Assembly: GCA_905370345.1 (NCBI GenBank)
Contig: CAJPKE010000024.1
Location: 1 to 11,072 of the forward strand
DNA length: 11,072 nt
DNA from: Candidatus Saccharibacteria bacterium UBA6209
GTDB taxonomy: Bacteria > Patescibacteriota > Saccharimonadia > Saccharimonadales > Saccharimonadaceae
Reading direction: 5' to 3'
Under the pieces are notes generated by a model, which ran no database searches, was not told where the DNA came from, and worked only from the letters and a program-made list of their open reading frames with translations. Positions 1-6,928 of the stretch are shown here, in pieces; position 1 is the first letter of the stretch, and each line of letters opens with the position of its first letter. The position numbers and the translations under genes were made by a program.

Positions 1-121
1 GTACACCCTCATACCCCGTACTACCGATGTACATTCCTGGACGCTTACGAACCGGCTCAAGACCCTCTAGGACCTGGATTTGTGAGCCATCATAAGATTG
101 TTCATTTGTTTGTTTAGCCAT
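1..121 (-). CDS. gyrB: DNA gyrase subunit B (or ParE-type) N-terminus, partial
   Basis: Only the first 40 codons are present; the gene runs off the left edge. Reading on minus from the ATG at 121, the peptide begins MAKQTNEQSYDGSQIQVLEG and continues with LEPVRKRPGMYIGSTG, the N-terminal signature of type II topoisomerase ATPase subunits (GyrB/ParE) just before the GHKL ATP-binding fold. The product would be the ATPase subunit that, with GyrA, introduces negative supercoils. A GAGGGAG Shine-Dalgarno-like stretch lies directly upstream of the start. A consensus-like promoter sits about 50 bp upstream in the gap shared with the divergent surface-protein gene. GyrB and ParE cannot be separated from 40 residues; gyrB is the default in genomes with a single copy. 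Confidence 0.9.
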   Translation of the reverse strand, partial: MAKQTNEQSYDGSQIQVLEGLEPVRKRPGMYIGSTGYEGV

Positions 122-167
122 ATCTCCCTCACTATTATCTGAATTATCAGCTCTTTTCAACAACCTT

Positions 168-196
168 ATTATACATCAAAATAGATATATTCTCAA
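168..196 (-). promoter_or_regulatory. Sigma70-type promoter for the gyrB-like gene
   Basis: On minus, a -35 hexamer TTGAGA (196-191) is followed after exactly 17 bp by a perfect -10 TATAAT (173-168). The predicted transcript start is near 161, giving a leader of about 40 nt that carries the GAGGGAG site in front of the ATG at 121. Confidence 0.7.
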
Positions 197-221
197 ACTA
201 TTTACTTTTTCAGTATGCTTA

Positions 222-230
222 TGCTAAAGT
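222..230 (+). promoter_or_regulatory. Possible extended -10 element upstream of the LPKTG gene
   Basis: TGC followed by TAAAGT reads as a weak extended -10 (4 of 6 matches to TATAAT). No good -35 is visible. It lies in the sequence ATGCTTATGCT (216-226), which recurs at 8041-8051 in front of comM, where a similar extended -10 fits much better. If used, transcription would start near 237 and leave about 35 nt of leader containing the AGAGG ribosome site. Confidence 0.3.
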
Positions 231-271
231 TAGATTAAAGTTATATAACAACAAAAATAAAAGAGGTCAAA

Positions 272-1876
272 ATGTTCAAAAAAATTATCTCGCGCCTACC
301 ATACAGCCCTTCAATGATCCACAGTTTGGGCTTTTACGCGAAACGCTTACGCAAAGAAGAAGCTACTCGAAAGATCGGGCTTATCTTAACCGCCCTAGCG
401 CTTATTGTACAATCTTTCACTGTTTTTTCACCGCCAGAATCAGCCAATGCAGCAGATTCCAGCGACCTCATTTACGGCGGTATCTCTAGCGGTCAGCAAC
501 TGATGGCTCATTATGACGCGAACACAAATAATATTCACGACCTATACGATCATCTTGGTATTAGCCGCTCAGATTTGGTAGCAGCGACTGGTAATCTTCA
601 GACCTTAAATAGCAATATGGGTACCTATTCATGGGGACTTACACCCCACTTTGGCGCAGCAAGAGGTGAAGGATCTTACGTAGTTCGTACGTCACAAGGC
701 AGTGCTCGCACTTTCTACTATCGACCTCACAACCTCTGGGGCAGCTTCTCATATAGAGCATTCGTTGGATATTCAGCTGGAACCGGATGGTTTGCAATCA
801 TGCTTAACTGCGGTAACTTAATCCTTAAAATCGCACCACCGAACCATCAATGTCCAACTGGGCAAGTCGGCACATACCCAAACTGCTCTACTCCGCCACA
901 GCCAGTAGCTACGTGTAACGCCTTAGACATAAAAAAGAATGGCGATACATATCAATTTACTGCTAACGCCAGTGCGGCCAATGGTGCGACAATCCAAAAA
1001 TATGTATACAGCATTTACCGAGGAAATACTCTAGTTAAGACTATCGAAGGCAACGATAAAATCGTAACTTATACAGAGAAAACACCGGGATCATACAAAG
1101 TTATTCTAACGGTAAAGAGCTCATTAGGCGATAAGACCTCAGACGCCTGCGTAAAGACATTTACCATACCGGAGCCAGCAAGGTGTCCTCAAAACCCTAA
1201 ATTATTAAAGGACGATCCTCAATGCCAACCATGCCCAGGCGATTCTACGATATGGATTAACGATAGTCGATGTTCTGCCTCGTTCGTGCAGACAAAAACC
1301 GCAGTTAATCTCACCCAAAATAATGCCGATGCAACAACTACGGTTGCGAAATCTGGAGATCGAATTACCTATACCCTTTCAGTAAAAAACAAGGGTCTAA
1401 AAGAGGAAGAGTTTACGTTCAAAGATCAAGTCAGCGATTTATTGGAATATGCAGACATATTCGACGCTGGCGGCGGAACATTGACAGATGATAAAGGCGC
1501 TAGCGCGGGCAGCGGCAACGCAAAAGTACTAGTATGGAACCCTATCAAGATCAAGCCAGGAGAGACCCAGAAGCGCAGCTTTACCGTCCAAATAAAGAAC
1601 AACATCCCGGCGATGGCTAGCGGTAAAAGCAATCCAATGTCTTATGACTGTAGGATTGATAACACATTTGGCAATACTGTCAGCACGAAAATTGACTGCC
1701 CTACACCGAAAGTTATTGAACAAACCACTTCGCAACTACCAAAAACTGGTGCCAGCGAGAATATGGTGTTCGCAGGAATTATTGCAGCCGTGGTCGTATA
1801 CTTCTACGCTCGATCACGTCAATTAAATAAAGAAGTTAGAATCATTCGGCGAGACATGTCCGCAGGAACTTTATAG
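272..1876 (+). CDS. LPXTG cell-wall-anchored surface protein with PKD-like and DUF11-like domains
   Basis: A 534-residue secreted protein probably fixed to the cell surface by sortase. Residues 1-35 are basic, 36-52 are hydrophobic, and SANA at 57-60 is a good signal-peptidase site. Residues 61-200 are an unrecognised Gly/Ser/Tyr-rich domain. About 215-300 resembles a PKD/Ig-like beta-sandwich. A Cys-rich linker spans 305-335. About 345-470 resembles a DUF11 repeat, with TYTLSVKNKG and a beta-strand pattern. The C-terminus is a textbook sorting signal: LPKTG at 489-493, a membrane segment at about 498-513, then a basic tail that is longer than usual. Eleven cysteines follow the signal peptide, suggesting disulfides. 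An AGAGG site at 262-266 supports the start. The partner gene follows 10 nt downstream. Domain names are from pattern recognition; adhesion to a host bacterium is a reasonable but untested role for an epibiont. Confidence 0.85.
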   Translation: MFKKIISRLPYSPSMIHSLGFYAKRLRKEEATRKIGLILTALALIVQSFTVFSPPESANAADSSDLIYGGISSGQQLMAHYDANTNNIHDLYDHLGISRSDLVAATGNLQTLNSNMGTYSWGLTPHFGAARGEGSYVVRTSQGSARTFYYRPHNLWGSFSYRAFVGYSAGTGWFAIMLNCGNLILKIAPPNHQCPTGQVGTYPNCSTPPQPVATCNALDIKKNGDTYQFTANASAANGATIQKYVYSIYRGNTLVKTIEGNDKIVTYTEKTPGSYKVILTVKSSLGDKTSDACVKTFTIPEPARCPQNPKLLKDDPQCQPCPGDSTIWINDSRCSASFVQTKTAVNLTQNNADATTTVAKSGDRITYTLSVKNKGLKEEEFTFKDQVSDLLEYADIFDAGGGTLTDDKGASAGSGNAKVLVWNPIKIKPGETQKRSFTVQIKNNIPAMASGKSNPMSYDCRIDNTFGNTVSTKIDCPTPKVIEQTTSQLPKTGASENMVFAGIIAAVVVYFYARSRQLNKEVRIIRRDMSAGTL

Positions 1877-1886
1877 GAGGTAAAGA

Positions 1887-2456
1887 ATGAGTGAAAAATT
1901 AAAATCTACCGTAGAGAATGCTGTCGACACCAGAGAATTAGCAGATTTAAGCAGAGAAAAAGCTGCTGAAATCGAAAGATCCCTAGAAAAGGCGGTTGAA
2001 AAAGAAAAATCAAATGCCGAAAATGAAAATAGCATTAAACACGAGGCTATAGAAATTGCCGCCCGCCAAGAAAAGCGGCAAGAACAAAAAGAATCTAAAG
2101 AGATAAAAGAAGATAAGCCTCTTACAAAAAAAGATATTGAAGCTTCGTACAAGAAGACTTTGGAAAATGTACAGGACCAACTATCAGCTCCATCCAGGGC
2201 TTTCAGCAAAGTCATTCATAATCCAGTCGTCGAAAAGACTAGTGACGCAATTGGCAATACCGTTGCCCGCCCTAACTTAATCATCTCTGGCGCCTTAGGC
2301 GCAATAGCTTCTGTCGTTGTGTATTTTATCGCCAAACGATACGGATATCTGTTATCAGGATCAGAAACTATTATCTTGTTTGTAGCTGGCTGGTCTATCG
2401 GCGCTGTTATCGAATACGCTCGAGTAGGATTTATCAACAACAGGAAAAATAGCTAG
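1887..2456 (+). CDS. Coiled-coil protein with two C-terminal membrane helices, unknown function
   Basis: A 189-residue protein I do not recognise. Residues 1-100 are almost entirely charged (Glu, Lys, Arg, with Ala and Gln) and look like a long helix or coiled coil. Two hydrophobic segments follow at about 131-149 and 160-176, separated by a short turn, and a short basic end. No signal peptide is visible, so the charged domain is probably cytoplasmic. A near-perfect AGGAGG (1875-1880) overlaps the stop codon of the LPKTG gene, so the two genes are probably co-transcribed and translationally close. It ends 14 bp from the convergent ATPase gene, with no obvious terminator hairpin between. A scaffold or assembly role for the surface protein is only a guess from position. 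Confidence 0.75.
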   Translation: MSEKLKSTVENAVDTRELADLSREKAAEIERSLEKAVEKEKSNAENENSIKHEAIEIAARQEKRQEQKESKEIKEDKPLTKKDIEASYKKTLENVQDQLSAPSRAFSKVIHNPVVEKTSDAIGNTVARPNLIISGALGAIASVVVYFIAKRYGYLLSGSETIILFVAGWSIGAVIEYARVGFINNRKNS

Positions 2457-2470
2457 ATAGATGCTGAATC

Positions 2471-5371
2471 TTATCTCAAGCTAATCATCACTTCGCTATC
2501 GTCATCATCACCATTACGCAAATCGAGCCGATTCTTAACCACAGGTTGGCTCGGTTTTACGTTTACAGAAGAGACAGGGTTATTATTTGTAGTCATAGAC
2601 ACATTTGTCCTATTGATGACAGCACTATCTATCGCAGAAGGTTGACTTTGCTGTTTGCTATCAAGATTAGAAACCGTAGCATTTACACTATTTATATTAG
2701 AAGGCGCATTATTAATCACCTCCGGGCGACCTTGCGGATTCTGTATTTGTGAGGAAGTCTGTGGAGTTTGCGAATTTGCTGGTCTTACGGTTGAGCTAGA
2801 AGCAGGCTTTCCCCCTAATTGTTGTCTCTTCGCTAGCCATTCATCCAAGAACGATGACCCACCAGGTGCCTTTTGATTAGCAGAAGGCGCTAATTGAGAA
2901 GGACTCGTCTTTGGTTGTACGCTGCCTCTAATCCTGTCAAATATCTCCTTTTCAACAACAGCTCGCGGCCTACCGTATTTAGCAGCAGATAGCCTTACTA
3001 ACGCATCTCTCAGCTGATTATTAACTTGCCCCATCGGAGGAATCCAATTCATGCTAAACGGCGCAGACGGTACATTATTAATCATCACAGAAGTTATAGA
3101 TTGGAAGTTTGGCAATTTAGCCAAGTCGTCAACATCGAAAGTCGGCTGGAACTTCTTAACCATCAATTCAGCGTCAGTTACACCGATACGCCCAGAAATA
3201 ACTGTACCGACGTTACCAATAATAGCTTCTCGTATCTTATCTGTTAGCTGCGTCATAAACTGGTTGCCCATAATAAGACTCAATTTATACTTACGAGCCT
3301 CAGACAAAATAGATTCAAAGCTGTCAGTGGCGAAGTTCTGAAACTCGTCAACATACAATGAGAAATCAACTCGCTGATCCTCTGGAATGTCCGCTCGAGA
3401 CATCGCTGCTGCCTGGAACTTCATCACAAAAATAATACCCAGAAGCTTCGAATTAAGTTCACCCATCTTACCTTTCGACAAGTTAACCAGCAAAATCTTA
3501 TTATTATCCATAATTTCACGCAAATTAAATCCAGATTTGGTCTGACCAATAATATTGCGCATTGCATCGTTGGAAATAAATGGACCAAACTTTGATACAA
3601 CCCATGAAATAACTTCACCTGCCTCATTTGACCTCTGCGACGCAGGAAATTCCTTTATCCAGAAATCAATAACTTGCTGATCTTTTACATACTTAAGCTT
3701 GCTTTTTACAAATTCAGGATCAATAAGACACTTCGGCACATCAATAAACGTTCCACCAGCAGGATCTGACATCAGCAGCAAGGCGCAGTTTCTAAAAATA
3801 TGCTCCAGGCGAGGACCAACAATTCCCGTATGTCCTGGATCGTAAAGGCCATACAGCATATTAATCGCCTCTTGAACCAAAAAGTCTTTTTGGTCTGGAG
3901 TGTCGAACTCAAACATATTCAACCCAATTGGATTAGTCATATCAGCAGGATTAAAGTAGATAATATCCTCAACGCGTTCTTTTGGAACCTTACCCAATAA
4001 AGATTCAACCAAATCACCGTGCGGATCAATAAAGGCGAATCCCCGACCATCCATCATATCCTGATAAGCCATATTTTCCTGCAAAACAGACTTACCAACG
4101 CCTGTTTGACCAATAATATATACATGGCGGCGGCGGTCTTTTGTTCCGATTCTAATAGGTTTTTTGACTCCTCGAAATTCGTTATACCCAATCAGCAAAC
4201 CCTCATCCAAAACGTCCGTTGGTCCATCAACCTGCTTGGACATCTGTCGCTTAACTTGTGAAGTCGGAATCGCGTTAGCTCCAGGCAAATGGAATAACGT
4301 TGCCATTTCTACACTGTTGAGAATATTACTACGAGTTTCCTGAGGGAAGAACCTCATAATATATGCTGTTGTCATTTCCTCAACATTCCTAGTTAAAGAG
4401 AACTTAAACCCATTATTGCGCGGTGAGTCAAACAGTGAGAAGGCTGCTATTATATTTTTTAACAACACTTGAGAGCGCGCCGCAGTGTTTGACGAAATTA
4501 CAACACGCACCAAAACTTCATACGCAGGATAGCGAGCTTTTTCGCTGATAGCATCCGCTTCCGCCTGCTCTAAAGATGTTAGCTGCTTGTCCTCAGAACT
4601 AGAGCCACCATCTTTTTCATTATTCTCTGGCGGTTTCCACAGAGCCTCCATAATATCCATAGGAGCAACGCCTCCAAAGCCTTTCTTCTTGCCCTTATTT
4701 TTCTTCATGCCGTCAATATGAGACTCTGAAGCCTTGGACCAACCGTCATACGCCGGACGTAGTAAAAATTGTACACCTATTCCATCTTCTCTGGACGCCG
4801 AAGATAAAGCGTTTAATAATGCCCTGGAAGCATCTCTTTTCGACTCCTGATAGGTCGATATTGGATAAACAAAGGACTTTTTCAGGGTGAATTCTCCGCC
4901 GATGGTTCCGCTCATCTTCCCGACCTTGCTGAATATATTAGTATCAGATACCTCTTCTAGCCTAGCAGAAGGATATGCCGCCGCTACAGCTTGACGAATA
5001 ACATCAACTAACACTAGCGGAACAACAGCATAATAGTGAACTAGCCCACCATGTGCAACAATCTCAAACGATATATGACGTTGGCCGTAGACTTTACTTT
5101 TGAATCCTTTAGTTGCTGTACTTGAGATAATATTGTACATCACCTGGGCTTGCGACAGCACCTCTTCAGTTAAATCTCGCTCATCTCGATTTGAACTATT
5201 GACGTCTTCACTTGTCGGAGGCAAATGTATAAGCAACGGCACCATCTTCAAGCCTCGTTCATAATTTTTGGCCTCCCTCAGCATATTACGATACAACACA
5301 AAAGCTACCGCAGAACCAGCGGCTATAATAACAATCGCGATAAAACTAACTATCAAAGGACCCGCACCCAT
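2471..5371 (-). CDS. Type IV coupling protein / HerA-FtsK-like membrane ATPase
   Basis: A 966-residue P-loop ATPase of the VirD4/TraD-TraG/DUF87 group, which pump DNA or protein through type IV secretion channels. Residues 5-27 form one N-terminal membrane helix. Residues 40-400 are a family-specific region with a Lys-rich patch near 225. The motor domain contains Walker A GQTGVGKS (421-428), the IDPHGD motif (448-453) common in this group, and a Walker B with acidic pair YVDEFQNF (D675, E676). The last 150 residues (about 817-966) are Ser/Asn/Gln/Pro-rich and probably disordered, except for a short helical-looking SSFLDEWLAKRQQ, and end with an acidic DDDDSE stretch. The start at 5371 is 8 nt after the stop of the upstream 146-aa gene, implying co-transcription. 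No other type IV secretion gene lies in the window, so whether it serves conjugation, DNA uptake or protein export cannot be decided here. Confidence 0.85.
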   Translation of the reverse strand: MGAGPLIVSFIAIVIIAAGSAVAFVLYRNMLREAKNYERGLKMVPLLIHLPPTSEDVNSSNRDERDLTEEVLSQAQVMYNIISSTATKGFKSKVYGQRHISFEIVAHGGLVHYYAVVPLVLVDVIRQAVAAAYPSARLEEVSDTNIFSKVGKMSGTIGGEFTLKKSFVYPISTYQESKRDASRALLNALSSASREDGIGVQFLLRPAYDGWSKASESHIDGMKKNKGKKKGFGGVAPMDIMEALWKPPENNEKDGGSSSEDKQLTSLEQAEADAISEKARYPAYEVLVRVVISSNTAARSQVLLKNIIAAFSLFDSPRNNGFKFSLTRNVEEMTTAYIMRFFPQETRSNILNSVEMATLFHLPGANAIPTSQVKRQMSKQVDGPTDVLDEGLLIGYNEFRGVKKPIRIGTKDRRRHVYIIGQTGVGKSVLQENMAYQDMMDGRGFAFIDPHGDLVESLLGKVPKERVEDIIYFNPADMTNPIGLNMFEFDTPDQKDFLVQEAINMLYGLYDPGHTGIVGPRLEHIFRNCALLLMSDPAGGTFIDVPKCLIDPEFVKSKLKYVKDQQVIDFWIKEFPASQRSNEAGEVISWVVSKFGPFISNDAMRNIIGQTKSGFNLREIMDNNKILLVNLSKGKMGELNSKLLGIIFVMKFQAAAMSRADIPEDQRVDFSLYVDEFQNFATDSFESILSEARKYKLSLIMGNQFMTQLTDKIREAIIGNVGTVISGRIGVTDAELMVKKFQPTFDVDDLAKLPNFQSITSVMINNVPSAPFSMNWIPPMGQVNNQLRDALVRLSAAKYGRPRAVVEKEIFDRIRGSVQPKTSPSQLAPSANQKAPGGSSFLDEWLAKRQQLGGKPASSSTVRPANSQTPQTSSQIQNPQGRPEVINNAPSNINSVNATVSNLDSKQQSQPSAIDSAVINRTNVSMTTNNNPVSSVNVKPSQPVVKNRLDLRNGDDDDSEVMISLR

Positions 5372-5379
5372 ATAAAACC

Positions 5380-5820
5380 CTACTTACTACCGTCGTCATT
5401 TTGACCTAAAGTCTTATTATATCGTTTTTTTAAATAATCAGCCTGCAGCTGTGCAATAACTCTATTCCTCTCATATGGATTATCTTTTGTTAAAGCTATA
5501 ATCTTTTTAACTTTATCCACCCATTCTCTTTCTATCAAGTCTTCATCCGCTGCCACCAGAGGAGTATCATCATCAGCTACTACCCCCGACTGCTTCGTAC
5601 TTTGAGCGTCGTTTTGAGATAAAGGAACTGTTGTAGTATTATAAACAGGCAAAGCCACAGGGATATTGTTATATTGTTCAATCCTAGCACCAAGTGACTG
5701 CTCAGACTCTCTTCCGACTTCAGGATTTAATGATGTATTTTCTACATTATACTCACCGCCACCTATATTTTGTGGCTGCACCTCAGGGGTCCTATTAACT
5801 TGTGGCAGTTCGGGATTCAT
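5380..5820 (-). CDS. Small acidic protein with disordered N-terminus, partner of the coupling-type ATPase
   Basis: A 146-residue protein of unknown function. Residues 1-85 are rich in Pro, Asn, Gln, Glu and Ser and look disordered. Residues 92-136 form a compact, probably helical module containing DLIEREWVDKVKKII, then DNPYERNRVIAQLQADYL and a basic KKRYNK, typical of a small conserved interaction domain. There is no signal peptide or membrane helix, so it is probably cytoplasmic. It lies 8 nt upstream of the ATPase gene on the same strand, so it may be an adaptor or substrate-recruiting partner; this is inference from position. No Shine-Dalgarno site is visible, but a -10-like TACAAT ends exactly 6 nt before the ATG, suggesting a leaderless message. 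Confidence 0.75.
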   Translation of the reverse strand: MNPELPQVNRTPEVQPQNIGGGEYNVENTSLNPEVGRESEQSLGARIEQYNNIPVALPVYNTTTVPLSQNDAQSTKQSGVVADDDTPLVAADEDLIEREWVDKVKKIIALTKDNPYERNRVIAQLQADYLKKRYNKTLGQNDDGSK

Positions 5821-5826
5821 AAATAT

Positions 5827-5835
5827 ATTGTACCA
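5827..5835 (-). promoter_or_regulatory. Extended -10 promoter of the 146-aa/ATPase operon, leaderless spacing
   Basis: On minus the sequence TGG-TACAAT (5835-5827) is an extended -10 (TGn plus a 5 of 6 hexamer). Six bases separate it from the ATG at 5820, so the normal start point would fall on the start codon. No convincing -35 is present at 17 bp, in keeping with extended -10 promoters. Confidence 0.55.
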
Positions 5836-5880
5836 CGTAACTACTTAAAATACACGACTACATTCAGGACGGGATTAGTA

Positions 5881-6246
5881 TCATTTATGTATAAAAAAAC
5901 ACGCCAGCAACTCAAACACACCAAGTAATAATATCTCAAAAATCCCAACATCTCCCATCGATTGCATACCCACATAAATAACTGGAGCAAGAGAGATTAC
6001 AGTAGAGTAATAATACGTCTTATACTTAGATTCATTACGACTATTCTTGAAATTTAAAAATTTCGCAGCTATTCGCTCCGATGTTAAAAATACTACATAA
6101 GTTAGACAGATAACTAGCACATACAAACATACGAAAAACGCTAAAATCCCAAACGGACCAGCAGAACTAGGGCTTGTCGCATTCAAAATAACCGCAGTCA
6201 AAATCAATGCAACCAACGCTATAAAACTAATTATCTTCATCCCCAT
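5881..6246 (-). CDS. Small four-helix integral membrane protein, unknown function
   Basis: A protein of 121 residues if started at the ATG at 6246 (beginning MGMKIISFIALVALIL). A GTG in the same frame at 6252 would give 123 residues, and a further ATG lies at 6240. Hydrophobic segments at about 4-23, 33-55, 78-95 and 99-118 suggest four membrane helices, with a short basic loop (about 56-75) between helices 2 and 3. I do not recognise a family. I prefer 6246 because a TATGAT -10-like hexamer ends exactly 6 nt before it and no Shine-Dalgarno site exists for any of the three starts. It ends with TGA. It is 60 nt upstream of the 146-aa gene, which has its own putative promoter, and lies just downstream of the structured RNA, so it may be partly expressed by read-through from that unit. 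Confidence 0.6.
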   Translation of the reverse strand: MGMKIISFIALVALILTAVILNATSPSSAGPFGILAFFVCLYVLVICLTYVVFLTSERIAAKFLNFKNSRNESKYKTYYYSTVISLAPVIYVGMQSMGDVGIFEILLLGVFELLACFFIHK

Positions 6247-6252
6247 ACTCAC

Positions 6253-6258
6253 ATCATA
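6253..6258 (-). promoter_or_regulatory. -10 element of the small membrane-protein gene, leaderless spacing
   Basis: On minus, TATGAT (5 of 6 to consensus) ends 6 nt before the ATG at 6246. No recognisable -35 or TGn extension accompanies it, so support comes mainly from the same spacing seen at two other genes in the window. Confidence 0.4.
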
Positions 6259-6315
6259 CTATACACAAGAAGCCTGAGCGATAATACTATAGCATATAGA
6301 CACAAACCATCCGCC

Positions 6316-6357
6316 GATAAAAAATAACTATTAGGCGCGGGTGCTACTTGCCTATTA
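6316..6357 (-). terminator. Terminator-like hairpin ending the structured RNA
   Basis: On minus, TAGGC (6354-6350) pairs with GCCTA (6336-6332) around a 13-nt loop; two more outer A-T pairs can form across one mismatch. It is followed by ATAG and a T-rich run (TTATTTTTT). The stem is short but GC-rich and the T-run is good. It is placed between the hairpin cluster and the membrane-protein gene. Confidence 0.5.
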
Positions 6358-6644
6358 CCGCTCGAGGCGATTTGACCGCTCCTTAATTAAGGAGCATCCT
6401 TGCAGTGTTCCTCTGCATACATCCAGGATTCTCACCGCTAGTTCTTTAACGAGGATTAGCTGGATGTATGCGGTACTAACCGCGCGCTCAACGCTTTTAC
6501 AATTCGCAAAGTAGAGGCGGAGCATTGGCTGCGTCATTATAAAAATCATGCAGCCAACTGTCCGTCGATTTATACGTAAAAAACGCGGCTTTATATAAAT
6601 TTTATTGTTAATGTATTTTTGCTTTTTTGTTTTTCTAAAAGCTT
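6320..6644 (-). ncRNA. Candidate structured non-coding RNA of about 325 nt, family unknown
   Basis: A block clearly GC-richer than its AT-rich flanks, with no credible ORF and several nested or tandem stems (plus coordinates): TTGGCTGC 6525-6532 with GCAGCCAA 6550-6557; a 12-bp perfect stem GCATACATCCAG 6415-6426 with CTGGATGTATGC 6460-6471; a GCGGT/ACCGC hairpin just outside that stem; an 18-nt palindrome GCTCCTTAATTAAGGAGC at 6378-6395; and a short CGC/GCG hairpin near 6360. On minus the block is preceded by a consensus promoter (6679-6651) and ends in a terminator-like hairpin, so minus is the likely strand. It does not match what I know of SRP RNA (no GGAA tetraloop with the GUCAGG arm), 6S RNA, T-box leaders or common riboswitches; tmRNA and RNase P RNA are elsewhere in the window. 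It could be a stand-alone RNA or a long leader for the downstream membrane-protein gene. The first 50-60 nt are AT-rich and may be an unstructured 5' extension. Confidence 0.55.
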
Positions 6645-6650
6645 AACCTT

Positions 6651-6679
6651 ATACTAGCATAGCCCTATTTATATGTCAA
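6651..6679 (-). promoter_or_regulatory. Strong sigma70-type promoter for the structured RNA
   Basis: On minus, a perfect -35 TTGACA (6679-6674) and a -10 TAGTAT (6656-6651) are separated by exactly 17 bp. Transcription would start near 6644 and run into the hairpin cluster. Confidence 0.65.
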
Positions 6680-6877
6680 CCATTACTAGGTCAAAAGTAT
6701 TGTAATTTTCACCTATTTTTTAATGTTGTTAAAATTATCATCTGTTAATTATTCTCCTGTCGCTTTATGGTCATATGTGCATTTTACAACAATCTTGTCG
6801 TTTTTGAGCATTATATAACACAGATCATACACCATTCAATGAAGATGTCGTCGATTTAGCGACCGCCCAATTGCACG

Positions 6878-6928
6878 ACGAACCTATGGTTATCTGTCAT
6901 CCAAACATTGCCACAAAAATAGGTTCGT
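6878..6928. repeat. 9-bp inverted repeat in the intergenic region
   Basis: ACGAACCTA (6878-6886) and TAGGTTCGT (6920-6928) are perfect inverted copies separated by 33 nt. Just upstream, TCGTCG (6848-6853) can pair with CGACGA (6876-6881), overlapping the first arm by a few bases, so two alternative stems are possible. It lies in a patch less AT-rich than its surroundings. It may belong to a second small RNA or be a decayed remnant; no promoter or terminator pair supports either strand. Confidence 0.35.

Noticed and set aside
5881..6252. GTG at 6252 as start of the small membrane protein
   Set aside because: It adds only two residues and has no Shine-Dalgarno site. The ATG at 6246 fits the -10 to start spacing seen at other genes. 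The choice is not certain.
6463..6485. T-box-like string (GGTTAGTACCGC on minus) inside the structured RNA
   Set aside because: It resembles the T-box core AGGGUGGNACCGCG but lacks the UGGN that pairs with the tRNA end. More than 100 nt of further structure follow instead of an antiterminator and start codon, and it simply forms a local GCGGT/ACCGC hairpin.
6355..6549. 64-codon minus-strand frame beginning MIFIMTQPML
   Set aside because: It lies entirely inside the hairpin cluster and its sequence is dictated by perfect inverted repeats. It has no Shine-Dalgarno site and no protein-like pattern, so the RNA interpretation explains the DNA better.
6525..6557. GCAGCCAA near the 5' part of the structured RNA as an SRP RNA signature
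   Set aside because: SRP RNA needs a GGAA-type tetraloop with the opposite GUCAGG arm. Here GCAGCCAA is just one arm of a perfect 8-bp hairpin and the other SRP elements are missing.
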